Shown: positions 8,571 through 16,487 of the stretch, piece after piece
How positions within the stretch are numbered: the first letter of the stretch is position 1
Layout: each line of letters opens with the position of its first letter
From: Desulfarculus sp.
Lineage (GTDB): Bacteria; Desulfobacterota; Desulfarculia; Desulfarculales; Desulfarculaceae
Length of the DNA stretch: 64,000 nucleotides
Reading direction: 5' to 3'
NCBI GenBank assembly: GCA_003605055.1
Contig: QZKP01000032.1
Coordinates: forward strand, 62,001-126,000
The notes under the pieces: generated by a model
Told to the model about the DNA's origin: nothing
Seen by the model: only the letters and a program-made list of their open reading frames with translations
Database searches by the model: none
Made by a program: the position numbers and the translations under genes

Positions 8571-10408
8571 GGCTTAGACTTGCTTTTGTCCGGCGCCGGC
8601 GGCGGGGCAGGGATCTGCTGCTCTTGGCGCAGCAACTGGGTGCGCAGGGTCAGGTAGCGCTCCTCGGCTCCGGGGAAATTGGGGTTCTGGTCCAGAATCT
8701 TGGCGTAGAGCTTCAGGGCCTCGGCCGGCCGGTCCTCGGCCTCCAGCAGCCCGGCTAGCTGGGAGAGCACCTGCAGGTTCTGGGGCTTGACCTGGGCCGC
8801 GCCGGCGAGGGCCTTGATGGCCGCGGCCCGGTCCTCGGCCTGCAGGGCCAGGGCGGCGCGCATCTGGTAGGGACGCACCTGCTTGGGCTTTTGGGCCAGC
8901 ACCAGATCCAACAGGGCCGCGGCGTCCTGGGGCCGCTCCTGGGACAGGGCCCCGTAGACCAGCTCCACCAGCTTTTGGTCGTTGGGGCGGGCGGTCAGCA
9001 TCTTCTTGGCCAGGGCCAGAACCTGCGGCCAGCGCTTGAGGCGCACCAGCGTCCGGAAGAGCATCTGTTGGGTTTCTTGGTCCTTGGGCCGGGCCTGGGC
9101 GGCGTTTTGCAGGTGGCGCAGGCTCTCGGCGTATTGGCCCTCCTCGAACAGCAGCACGCCCAGGTTGTAGTTCAGGTCCGGGTCGTCGGGTTGCAACGCA
9201 CTCAGGCGGCGGTAGGCGCTGGCCAGGGCCTTGCGGTCCCCCAGCTCGGTGTAGAGCGTGGCCAGACCCAGCAGATGGGCCGGCTCCTTGGATTGCAGGG
9301 CCGCGGCCTTCTCCAGCTCCGCGGCGGCGCGGCGCTTGTCGCCCGCGGCCAGGAAGCCGCTGGACAGCTCCAGGTGCAGGCGCAGGTCGCCCGGCGCGGC
9401 CTGGGCCGCCTGGGTCAGGGCCTGCAATGCGCCCGGGCGGTCCCCGGCCTGGGTGCGGGCCTGGGCCAGCTCCCGCCACAGCTTGGCCTCCCGGGGGGCC
9501 AGGGCCACGGCCTGCTCCAGGGAGTGCAGGGCCGCCTGGGCCTGGCCGGCCTTTTGCTGGGCCTGGGCCAGGCGCAGCAGCACCCGGGCCCGGTCCGGGC
9601 CGGTGCTCAAGTCGCTGAGCTTGGCCAGCACCGCGGCCGTCTCCTCCCAGCGCTGGTCCTTCTCGTAGAGCTTGGCCAGGCGTTCCAGCAGGGTCGCGTC
9701 CTGAGGGTGCAGCGCGGCCAACTGGCTTAGGGCCGCGGCGGCCTTCTGGCTCTGGCCCAGGCGCTCGTAAAGCCCGGCCAGGCGCGTCAGCCAGCGGGGG
9801 TCGGTCTTGTTGGCCGCCTGCTGCTCCAGCAGGCCGGCTGCCTCATCGTAGCGCCGGGCCTCCACCAAGAGGTCCACCAGGCGCTCCACCAGCAGGCGGT
9901 CGTCCGGGGTCAGCTCCAGGGCCTTCTTGGTGTAGGCGGTCTTTTCATCCAGACCCTGGGCTTCGCGGGCCAGACGCAGCCAGTCAATGGGCAGCAGGCG
10001 CACCAGCAGGTGCACGCTGCCCACCACCTGGCCGGCCTTGAGCACCTCCAGCTCCAACTGATCGGTGTTGTAAACGTGGCGGCCCAGCAGCTCGGTCAGG
10101 GTGTGGTACTGGTTCAGGTCCGCCTGGGGCAGGCTCTTGAGACGAAAGCCCAGGCCCAGGTCCAGCCAAGAGCTGGTCTTGGCCTCCAGGACCTTGAAGG
10201 GGGCGTCCGGGTGCAAAGTGGCCACCCCGCCGGCCCGCACCCGCAGGGGCCGGCCGCCCACGGACAGCTCCACCCAGAGCAGCTCTTGGCCGCCGGACTG
10301 CGAGGCCGCCTTGGCCGGAGCCTCGGCGGGCTGCTGGGCCCTGGCCGGTCCGGCCAGGCCAACGGCCAGGGTCAGGCAGAGCAGCAATAATGCTATCCGC
10401 GACGGCAT
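8567..10408 (-). CDS. Secreted tetratricopeptide-repeat protein
   Basis: A 613-residue protein with an N-terminal signal peptide (MPSRIALLLLCLTLAVGLAG, cleavage near ARA). A beta-rich segment of about 110 residues (ELSVGGRPLRVRAGG) is followed from about residue 170 by roughly a dozen TPR units (for example RWLTRLAGLYERLGQSQKAAAALSQL). The C-terminus is Pro/Lys-rich. Such proteins act as periplasmic or envelope scaffolds. No enzymatic domain is seen. It is translationally coupled to the NUDIX gene. Confidence 0.75.
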   Translation of the reverse strand: MPSRIALLLLCLTLAVGLAGPARAQQPAEAPAKAASQSGGQELLWVELSVGGRPLRVRAGGVATLHPDAPFKVLEAKTSSWLDLGLGFRLKSLPQADLNQYHTLTELLGRHVYNTDQLELEVLKAGQVVGSVHLLVRLLPIDWLRLAREAQGLDEKTAYTKKALELTPDDRLLVERLVDLLVEARRYDEAAGLLEQQAANKTDPRWLTRLAGLYERLGQSQKAAAALSQLAALHPQDATLLERLAKLYEKDQRWEETAAVLAKLSDLSTGPDRARVLLRLAQAQQKAGQAQAALHSLEQAVALAPREAKLWRELAQARTQAGDRPGALQALTQAAQAAPGDLRLHLELSSGFLAAGDKRRAAAELEKAAALQSKEPAHLLGLATLYTELGDRKALASAYRRLSALQPDDPDLNYNLGVLLFEEGQYAESLRHLQNAAQARPKDQETQQMLFRTLVRLKRWPQVLALAKKMLTARPNDQKLVELVYGALSQERPQDAAALLDLVLAQKPKQVRPYQMRAALALQAEDRAAAIKALAGAAQVKPQNLQVLSQLAGLLEAEDRPAEALKLYAKILDQNPNFPGAEERYLTLRTQLLRQEQQIPAPPPAPDKSKSKP

Positions 10409-10518
10409 AGGAGAGCTAACGAGTCTTTCCTCTTGACGAAATTGTGTATTAAAACTTTACAAGAGCAGCCAGGGGAAGTCAAAACCATCTGGGCCGTTGT
10501 CGGCGCTGGCCCTGGCGT

Positions 10519-11799
10519 CTAAGCCAGCACCCGGCCGCGCAGCACCGGACCCTTGCCAATATCCTGAAGGCCCTCTATCTCCACGAGGGCCCGCTCCCCC
10601 GGCGGCAGTGGCCCATCCAGGGCCACCAGGCAGTAGTTGCCGCTGCGGCCCAGGCCCGAGCGCTCCACCACCACCTCCAGCACCCGCCCCAACTGCTCCT
10701 GCAGGAAGGCGCGGCGCTTGGCCTGGCCCAGCTCCCGCAGCCGGGCCGCGCGCTGCTTGGCCACCCGCGCCGGTGGCCGGTTGGGCATGGCGGCGGCCCT
10801 GGTGCCAGGCCGGGGGGAATAGGGGAAGACGTGCAGATAGCTCAGGGGCAGGGACTGGATCAGCTCATAGGTGTCGGCAAAGGCGGCCGCGTCCTCGCCG
10901 GGCAGTCCCGCCAGCACGTCCGCCCCCAGGCACAGGCCGGGAAGGGCCTGGTGCGCGGCCCGCACCCGGGCGGCGTAGTCCGCCGGGCCATAGGGCCGGC
11001 CCATGGCCTTTAGCACCCGCTCGCTGCCCGACTGCAAGGGCAGGTGGAAGTGTCGGCAGAGACGGGGCTCAATTGCGGCCAGGGCGATGATCTGGTCCGT
11101 GAGCTCCTGGCACTCCAGGGAGGACAGGCGCAGGCGGGGGTCGGGGTGGGCGGCCAACAGGGCCCGCAGCAGGTGCGTGAGATAAGCCGGCGGATCCAGG
11201 TCCTGGCCCCAGCGGCCCAGGTGGATGCCGGTGAGCACCACCTCGGGCGCTCCGGTCTGGCCCAGCTCCTGCCAGGCCGCCACGGCCTGATCCAGGGGCA
11301 GGCTGCGCGAGCGGCCGCGGGCCAGGGGCACGATGCAGTAGGCGCAGGAGGCGTTGCAGCCGTCCTGCACCTTCAACAGGGCGCGGCTGCGCCGGCCGCC
11401 GGCCTGCCACTGGCCCGGCAGGAGCGCGCCCGCGTCCGGGGCCGGCGGAGCGGGCTCCACGGGCAGGGCGCCTGCTTCCAGCAGCTCGGCCAGGCGGGGG
11501 AGAAGGGCCCGGCCCAGGACGGCCTGGCCCTGGCCCACGTAGGCCCGGGGCTCGGCCTGCAGGTCGCAGCCGGTGACCACCACCTGGGCCCCAGGATGCT
11601 CCCGGGCCAGGCGGCGGGCCATCTGGCGGGATTGGCGGGCGGCCGGGCCGGTGACCGCGCAGGTCAGCAGCACGGCCAGGTCCGCGGCCTGGCCGGCGGC
11701 GGCCGGTTGCCAGCCCCGGGCCGCAAGGTCGGCGGCCAGGGAAGCGGCCTCGGCCTGGTTCACCTTGCAGCCCAGGGAGGTGACCACAAAGCGTTTCAC
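10519..11799 (-). CDS. mtaB: tRNA t6A37 methylthiotransferase MtaB-like (radical SAM)
   Basis: A 426-residue methylthiotransferase of the MiaB/MtaB/RimO family. The N-terminal UPF0004 domain has its three cluster cysteines (SLGCKVNQAE, LLTCAVTG, VVTGCDLQ). The radical SAM motif is CNASCAYC (CX3CX2C) and a TRAM-like domain closes the C-terminus. The 'GCKVNQAE' signature and length favour MtaB, which converts t6A37 to ms2t6A in tRNAs reading ANN codons, over MiaB or RimO. It lies 21 bases downstream of the aminotransferase on the same strand, so it may share the aromatic-responsive leader upstream of that gene. Confidence 0.87.
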   Translation of the reverse strand: MKRFVVTSLGCKVNQAEAASLAADLAARGWQPAAAGQAADLAVLLTCAVTGPAARQSRQMARRLAREHPGAQVVVTGCDLQAEPRAYVGQGQAVLGRALLPRLAELLEAGALPVEPAPPAPDAGALLPGQWQAGGRRSRALLKVQDGCNASCAYCIVPLARGRSRSLPLDQAVAAWQELGQTGAPEVVLTGIHLGRWGQDLDPPAYLTHLLRALLAAHPDPRLRLSSLECQELTDQIIALAAIEPRLCRHFHLPLQSGSERVLKAMGRPYGPADYAARVRAAHQALPGLCLGADVLAGLPGEDAAAFADTYELIQSLPLSYLHVFPYSPRPGTRAAAMPNRPPARVAKQRAARLRELGQAKRRAFLQEQLGRVLEVVVERSGLGRSGNYCLVALDGPLPPGERALVEIEGLQDIGKGPVLRGRVLA

Positions 11800-11820
11800 C
11801 GGGCCGGCCGCTCCCCGCGC

Positions 11821-12999
11821 CTAGAAGCGCTGGCGGGCCTTCTGGAAGGCCTGGGCCGAGCGCAGGATGGTGTCTTCGTCGGTGCAGTAGGCGATGCGGA
11901 AGTAGCCCGGGCCCATGAAGCCCGAGCCGGGCACCACCAGCAGGTTGTCCTGCAGGGCCGCCTTGCAGAAGGCCACGTCGTCGGCGATGGGGCTCTTGGG
12001 GAAGATGTAGAAGGCCCCTCCCGGCCGGGTGTACTCGAAGCCGGCCTGGTCCAGCACCTGCATGATCAGCTCGCGCTTGCGGGCGTACTGGGCCACGTCG
12101 GCGGTGTCCTCCAAGAGCTCGGCCACGGCCAGTTGCATGATGCCCGGCGCGTTGACAAAGCCCAGGATGCGGTTGGCCAGGGTCATGCCGCCCAGCAGAA
12201 CCTGCTTGTCGGCGATCTTGGGGTGCACGGCTGCGTAGCCGATGCGCTGGCCGGGCAGGGACAGATTCTTGGAGAAGGAGGTCACCACGATGCTGTGCTC
12301 ATAGGCCGCGAAGATGGAGGGCACCGTCAGCCCGTCGTAGACGATCTGGCGGTAGGGCTCGTCGCTGATCAGGTAGATGGCCTTGCCCAGCTTCCGGCTC
12401 TTCTCCCTGAGCATGGCCGCCAGGGCGTCCACGGAGGCCTGGGAGTACACCGCGCCGGTGGGGTTGTTGGGGTTGTTGATCAGGACCGCGCAGGTCTTGG
12501 GGCCGATGGCCGCGGCCACGGCCTCCACATCCAGGTCGAAGTCTTCCTTGGTGGCGGCGCGGGTCACCTTGCCGCCGTGGTTGTCCAGGTAGAAGTCGTA
12601 CTCCACGAAATAGGGCTTGGGCACCACCACCTCGGCCCCCGGGTCCACGATGGCCTTGAGGGCTATGTTCAGGGCCCCGGCCGCGCCCACGGTCATGATG
12701 ATCTCATTTTCCGTGAAGGCCGGGCCGTGCTCCTTGCTCAGATAGGCGGCCACCTTGGCCCGCACCGGCGGATAGCCGGCGTTGGGCATGTAGGCGTGGC
12801 GGCCCGGGGTGCGGTCCGCGGCCAGCCGGCCCAGCACCTCGTAGAAGCGCGCGGGCGGCTCCAGGTTGGGGTTGCCCAGGGAAAAGTCGAAGACGTTTTG
12901 GGCCCCCTTGGCGGCCTTGAGCTTGGCCCCTTCCTCGAACATGGCCCGAATCCAGCTTGAGCGCTCGATGAACTCGGTGATCTTTTGGGCAACCGGCAT
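11821..12999 (-). CDS. Class I/II PLP aminotransferase, predicted Tyr/Phe biosynthetic
   Basis: A 392-residue fold-type I aminotransferase. Visible motifs are the NPNNPTG loop, the YLISDEPYR segment and the PLP Schiff-base lysine in SFSKNLSLPGQRIG. Sequence alone only supports 'aspartate/aromatic-type aminotransferase'. The ATG at 12999 was chosen because GGGAGG lies just upstream; an in-frame TTG 18 bases earlier is less likely. The leader upstream (promoter, peptide with three Tyr codons then Phe, and a terminator 31 bases before the ATG) looks like a Tyr/Phe attenuator. From that I infer the enzyme transaminates prephenate or aryl-pyruvates in aromatic amino-acid synthesis. mtaB follows. 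Confidence 0.88.
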   Translation of the reverse strand: MPVAQKITEFIERSSWIRAMFEEGAKLKAAKGAQNVFDFSLGNPNLEPPARFYEVLGRLAADRTPGRHAYMPNAGYPPVRAKVAAYLSKEHGPAFTENEIIMTVGAAGALNIALKAIVDPGAEVVVPKPYFVEYDFYLDNHGGKVTRAATKEDFDLDVEAVAAAIGPKTCAVLINNPNNPTGAVYSQASVDALAAMLREKSRKLGKAIYLISDEPYRQIVYDGLTVPSIFAAYEHSIVVTSFSKNLSLPGQRIGYAAVHPKIADKQVLLGGMTLANRILGFVNAPGIMQLAVAELLEDTADVAQYARKRELIMQVLDQAGFEYTRPGGAFYIFPKSPIADDVAFCKAALQDNLLVVPGSGFMGPGYFRIAYCTDEDTILRSAQAFQKARQRF

Positions 13000-13024
13000 G
13001 GGAATCCTCCCGGGCAAAGAAACT

Positions 13025-13055
13025 AAAAAAGCCGCGGACTTTTTTCGTCCGCGGC
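13025..13055 (-). terminator. Intrinsic terminator acting as attenuator
   Basis: On the minus strand GCCGCGGAC and GTCCGCGGC form a perfect 9-bp stem (13031-13055), followed by six T residues. It sits between the leader peptide and the aminotransferase ATG. Its 5' arm can pair instead, over nine bases, with CGTCCGCGG inside the leader-peptide reading frame (about 13090-13099), giving mutually exclusive antiterminator and terminator structures. It could also end transcripts arriving from the upstream 13242-13532 gene. Confidence 0.85.
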
Positions 13056-13079
13056 GGGAGTGGCTGTTGCTGCCTGGGG

Positions 13080-13148
13080 CTAGGTGGCCTCCGCGGACGA
13101 GCGGTCCCGGAAATAATAATAGGCGCTAAATCCTCTGGTCAGAGGCAT
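13080..13148 (-). CDS. Attenuator leader peptide, 22 residues, Tyr-Tyr-Tyr-Phe
   Basis: A 22-codon reading frame begins ATG at 13148 (MPLTRGFSAYYYF...) and ends TAG at 13080-13082, with GGGAG about 11 bases before the ATG. It contains three consecutive TAT (Tyr) codons at 13113-13121, then TTC (Phe), and an earlier TTT (Phe). TAT looks rare in this GC-rich genome, so the run is noteworthy. The antiterminator arm starts 14 bases after the last TAT. A ribosome stalled there would leave the arm free, and one reaching the stop codon would cover it. This is the geometry of known trp/phe/his attenuators. The function is inferred and has not been tested. Confidence 0.8.
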   Translation of the reverse strand: MPLTRGFSAYYYFRDRSSAEAT

Positions 13149-13174
13149 GTCCCTGGGCTCCCGAATTTCGCGCT

Positions 13175-13203
13175 ACGTTACCATCGCCCTGGTTGGCGGT
13201 CAA
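13175..13203 (-). promoter_or_regulatory. Promoter of the attenuated aminotransferase transcript
   Basis: On the minus strand TTGACC (13198-13203) is separated by exactly 17 bases from TAACGT (13175-13180). The expected start, near 13168, is about 20 bases before the leader-peptide ATG, which gives a compact leader as in classical attenuators. The -10 match is weak. Confidence 0.5.
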
Positions 13204-13241
13204 GCCCGCGAAATCTGGACCGCCCCGAGCCGGCCTCGTGC

Positions 13242-13532
13242 CTACTCGTGCATGATGGCCGGGCCCATCTCCTTGAAGGAGAAGTTGTAGAACACGTTGT
13301 GCCCGTTGTAGTCCAAGACCCGCAGGTCATCTTCCTGCTTGACGTCATTGACGATGGAGTCGTACTGGCCGCCGTATTTTTTCCGGACCAGCTCCAGGCT
13401 GAGCTCATAGGCAATGAATTTCATGATGCCCTTGCGCGCCAGCTTCTCTATGAACTTGGGTTCATTGAAGGAGCTGTAACTGGTCAGGACCAGAATAGGC
13501 CCGGTTCCAGTGAAGATAATTCCCGCTTTCAT
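13242..13532 (-). CDS. Small conserved cytosolic protein of unknown function
   Basis: A 96-residue protein beginning MKAGIIFTGTGPILVLTSY, with GAGGAGGT upstream of the ATG deciding the start; a longer in-frame upstream start is rejected. It has no signal peptide or membrane segment. The sequence (FIEKLARKGIMKFIAYELSL) looks like a compact alpha/beta domain. I have the impression of similar short proteins in other sulfate reducers but cannot name a family. It is separated by about 90 bases from the secreted 13624 gene and by the aromatic leader from the aminotransferase. Confidence 0.65.
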   Translation of the reverse strand: MKAGIIFTGTGPILVLTSYSSFNEPKFIEKLARKGIMKFIAYELSLELVRKKYGGQYDSIVNDVKQEDDLRVLDYNGHNVFYNFSFKEMGPAIMHE

Positions 13533-13623
13533 CAGGCACCTCCTCGGGCGAGCAGCGAACCCGCTTGCTGACACCTCTTATATCTAAATCATGGTATAGA
13601 CGCGGGCAAGCTGTCAACGCGGC

Positions 13624-14229
13624 CTAGCGCGCCAACTGGCTGATCTTGTCCAGGTCCATCAGCTCGGCGAACTGGCGCACGGCCTGCTCGGCCTCGGGCA
13701 CCCGGCGGGCGCTGACCTTGACCAGCACCTTGTTGTTCACCAATGTTTGCAGCTCGGCTCCCTGGGCGCCCTCCTGCTTGAGGAAGGCCTTGTGGCCCTT
13801 GAGGCGCAGCAGCTTGTTCTGGCCGCCGCCCTGGGCGAACATGGGGTTGCCCAGCAGCATGGCCAGGGACTGTATCAGGGGCGAGTCGGTGACGATCTCG
13901 ATCTGCACCCGGCCGCCCTTGTTGTTCTGGTAGGTGCGCGAGGCTGAGATGCCGCCTCCCATGAACCCTCCGCCCAGGGACTTGCCCTGGCCCTTGTCCG
14001 CCTGCCAGCCGGAGGGCGCCGCGGGCAGCAAGGTGGCCAGGGCCTCGGCCTTTTTCTGCTTGAGCTGGGCCACGGCGAACTCCAGCTCGCCTAGGGCCTG
14101 ACTGATCTTGCCCTGCTGATAGAGCTTGAGCCCCTGCCCAATCTGGTCGCTTATCTCGTCGGCCGCGGCGGTGAGCGCCAGGCCCAAACTCAACGTCAGG
14201 GCGGCGAAGAGGCAGAACGGTCTTTTCAT
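13624..14229 (-). CDS. Secreted protein of unknown function, paralogue of the next gene
   Basis: A 201-residue exported protein with a signal peptide (MKRPFCLFAALTLSLGLALT, cleavage near AAA). It is followed by a helical segment (LKLYQQGKISQALGELEFAV) and a beta-rich C-terminal half with the stretch GAELQTLVNNKVLVKVSA. The ATG at 14229 is preceded by AGGAG; the upstream in-frame ATGs are not supported. Its C-terminal half closely resembles the adjacent 14344-15003 product, so the two are likely an old tandem duplication. No enzyme motif is visible. The role is unknown, presumably periplasmic. Confidence 0.7.
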   Translation of the reverse strand: MKRPFCLFAALTLSLGLALTAAADEISDQIGQGLKLYQQGKISQALGELEFAVAQLKQKKAEALATLLPAAPSGWQADKGQGKSLGGGFMGGGISASRTYQNNKGGRVQIEIVTDSPLIQSLAMLLGNPMFAQGGGQNKLLRLKGHKAFLKQEGAQGAELQTLVNNKVLVKVSARRVPEAEQAVRQFAELMDLDKISQLAR

Positions 14230-14343
14230 GTGCATCTCCTGGTTACAACCCACGCATGCGGACACCGCGCAATTGTTTTTCTAAAGTATGGTCGGCCTGC
14301 GCAAGGGGTGTCAAGAAAAGGCGGGGCCGCACTCCGGACAATT

Positions 14344-15003
14344 CTACGGCCGGCGGGCGGCCTGGCGGAGCAGGCCCAGGTTCACGGCGTCGGCGAACTC
14401 GCGCACCACTGCCTCGGGGTATTGGACCTGATCGGCGCGCACCTTCAAGACCACCTTGTTGCCCACCAGGGCCTGCAGCTCCGCCTCGGAGCCGCCTTTC
14501 TGAGCCAGGAGGGCCTTGTAGCCCTTCCAGGTGATGAGCTTGTCCCCGCCGCCGGCGCCGGCTTGGTTCAGCCGCTGGGTCAGGGACTTGATGGACAGGG
14601 TGTCTATCAACGCCTCGACCTGCACCCGGCCGCCGTCCAGGCTCACGTAGTGCCGCGCGGCGCTGGGGCCGTCCGCCAGGCTGCCGAGGGTGGGCTCGGG
14701 CGCCTGTTGGCTGGTGTCCGCGCGCCAGCCCCAGGGGGGCCGGGGCAGGGCCTCCTCCAGGGACTTGGCCGTTTCCTTTTGTTTGTCCTGGACCTGCCTG
14801 GCCTGGGCCCGCTTGAGCACGCGCAGCAGTTGTTGGATGGAGGGGTGGTCGTCGGTGTAGGAAACCCGCAGCTTTTCCAGGCGGCTCTTGATGCTCTCGA
14901 TGTCGTCAACGTCGTCATAGGCGCCGGCTGCGCCGGCCACGGCCGCCAGGGCCAGCACCAGAGCCAAAACCAGGGCCGGGATTGCGAGCAACGCCTTTTT
15001 CAT
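14344..15003 (-). CDS. Secreted protein of unknown function, paralogue of the previous gene
   Basis: A 219-residue exported protein (MKKALLAIPALVLALVLALA signal). A charged helical region (KSRLEKLRVSYTDDHPSI) resembles a short repeat. It is followed by the same C-terminal module as the 13624 gene: W-K-G-Y-K-A-L-L, then S-E-A-E-L-Q-A-L-V-G-N-K-V. Shared residues also include RVQVE and the SL/Q pattern in the middle. An AGGAGG lies only one base before the ATG, so an upstream GTG (about 15054) remains possible. The function is unknown. Confidence 0.65.
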   Translation of the reverse strand: MKKALLAIPALVLALVLALAAVAGAAGAYDDVDDIESIKSRLEKLRVSYTDDHPSIQQLLRVLKRAQARQVQDKQKETAKSLEEALPRPPWGWRADTSQQAPEPTLGSLADGPSAARHYVSLDGGRVQVEALIDTLSIKSLTQRLNQAGAGGGDKLITWKGYKALLAQKGGSEAELQALVGNKVVLKVRADQVQYPEAVVREFADAVNLGLLRQAARRP

Positions 15004-15172
15004 GCCTCCTGCCCCCGCCCTGGGCGGCCCGCAGGCGGCCCCAGACGTTAACACCTTTTAGTTGCTGAAAATTATAGGTGGCGCGCCGGATATAGTCAAC
15101 GCCGGCCAAAGACGACCGGCCGCCAATGGTGCTACAATGCACGCGCTAAAGAACCTGGGAGCCAGCCGCGGA

Positions 15173-15910
15173 ATGAGCGAGGCGGAAAAAACACAGCCCC
15201 GGGGGATACCCCGCCAGGCCCTGTTGCAGGCCCTGTACGAGGCCCACGCCGGGCTGGCCGCCCAGCGCCGGACGGCCTGCGAGCCGGGCTGCAGCGCCTG
15301 CTGCACGGATCGAGCGGCCCTCACCGGTCTGGAGGCGGGCCTGCTGGCTCAGGGGCTGCGCAGCGGCGGCCGGGAAGGTCTGCTGCGCCTAGCTGCGGGG
15401 AAGGGGCAGCCGTCCGCGGCCCAGCCGGCCTACACCTTCAACCAGTTGGCCCGGCTGTGCCTGGAGCAGCGGGAGCCACCGGCGGAGCCGACCGCGCCCC
15501 TGGCCCAGGGAGCCTGCCCTTTGCTGCAGGGCGGCCTGTGCGCGGCCTACCAGGTGCGGCCCTTTGCCTGCCGGGCCATGGCCTCCCAGCGGCCCTGCGG
15601 GCCCGGCGGCGCGGCCGAGGCCCAGGACTGGTGGGTCACCTTGGACACGGCCTTTTTTCAGCTCATCGAACACCTGGACGCGGGCGGCGTGTATGGCTGG
15701 CTGCCCGCGGCGCTGGCCTGGACCCAGGGCGGGCCGGACCAGGGCCTGCTCACCTGCCAACTCCTGCCCGGCCTGCCCGCGCCGGCCGAGCACCAGACGC
15801 TACTGCGCAGCGCCCTGGGACCGGTCCTTGCTCGGCCCGTACAAGGCCGGCCCCTGGGGCAGTGGCTGGACCTGATCCGGCAGGGGTGGCAGGGGCCCTC
15901 TGTTAGGTAA
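15173..15910 (+). CDS. YkgJ-type cysteine-cluster protein
   Basis: A 245-residue cytosolic protein of the YkgJ/'zinc- or iron-chelating' family. Cysteines occur as CEPGCSACC (residues near 36-44 of the chosen frame) and later CPLLQGGLCAAYQVRPFACR, the pattern that defines the family and probably binds a metal or Fe-S cluster. The biochemical role of the family is not established. The ATG at 15173 has GGGAG about 10 bases upstream; two earlier in-frame ATGs (15137, 15062) lack this. It is divergent from the secreted-protein pair. Confidence 0.75.
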   Translation: MSEAEKTQPRGIPRQALLQALYEAHAGLAAQRRTACEPGCSACCTDRAALTGLEAGLLAQGLRSGGREGLLRLAAGKGQPSAAQPAYTFNQLARLCLEQREPPAEPTAPLAQGACPLLQGGLCAAYQVRPFACRAMASQRPCGPGGAAEAQDWWVTLDTAFFQLIEHLDAGGVYGWLPAALAWTQGGPDQGLLTCQLLPGLPAPAEHQTLLRSALGPVLARPVQGRPLGQWLDLIRQGWQGPSVR

Positions 15911-15992
15911 AAATGCCCAAAGCCTGCAAAAATACTGAACATTACAGGGATGATCCCTTTACGGGCCGCGGCCAGCGTGCTAGTATTAATTT

Positions 15993-16487
15993 ATGGAAGC
16001 CCTGAGCAACTCGGATATGCAAGAAGAGGGGCGGGTGGTACAGACCCTGGGCGGCCTGGCCCAGGTGGAGACCATCCAGCAGGAGGCCTGCAAGTCCTGC
16101 GGGGCCCGCGGGGCCTGCCACACCCTGGGCGGGGACAAAAAGCGCATTATCTCGGCCCTGAACCAGGCCCAGGCTCAGCCCGGGGACCGGGTTTTGCTCT
16201 CCATGCCTCGCAAAGGGGTTTTAGGCGCCAGCTTTTTGGTATATATGCTGCCAGTAATAGCCCTGTTGGCCGGCGCGGCCCTGGGCAAGCGCCTGGGCCC
16301 AGCCTGGGGCTGGGAAGGTCAGACCGGGGCGGTGGTGCTGGGGCTGGTCAGCCTGCTGGTAGTGTGGTTCGTCCTGCGCAGGATCTCTGCGCGCCTGGCC
16401 AGGCGCCGGGAGTTGACCGTAAAGGTAGTCCGCATTTTGGAAAAGGGAGTAGGGGATGCTGTGGAACCAGATACTTCTTGCCTATGA
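15993..16487 (+). CDS. SoxR-reducing system protein RseC family membrane protein
   Basis: A 164-residue protein with the RseC/MucC pattern: an N-terminal cytosolic domain with clustered cysteines (ACKSCGARGAC), then two transmembrane helices (LVYMLPVIALLAGAALG and AVVLGLVSLLVVWFV), and a short basic tail. RseC proteins associate with Rnf/Rsx-type electron transfer to reduce SoxR or modulate sigma-E. An rnf operon lies a few kilobases to the right, which makes an Rnf link plausible but is inference only. The 3' end overlaps the USP gene by 32 bases, so they are co-transcribed. Confidence 0.8.
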   Translation: MEALSNSDMQEEGRVVQTLGGLAQVETIQQEACKSCGARGACHTLGGDKKRIISALNQAQAQPGDRVLLSMPRKGVLGASFLVYMLPVIALLAGAALGKRLGPAWGWEGQTGAVVLGLVSLLVVWFVLRRISARLARRRELTVKVVRILEKGVGDAVEPDTSCL

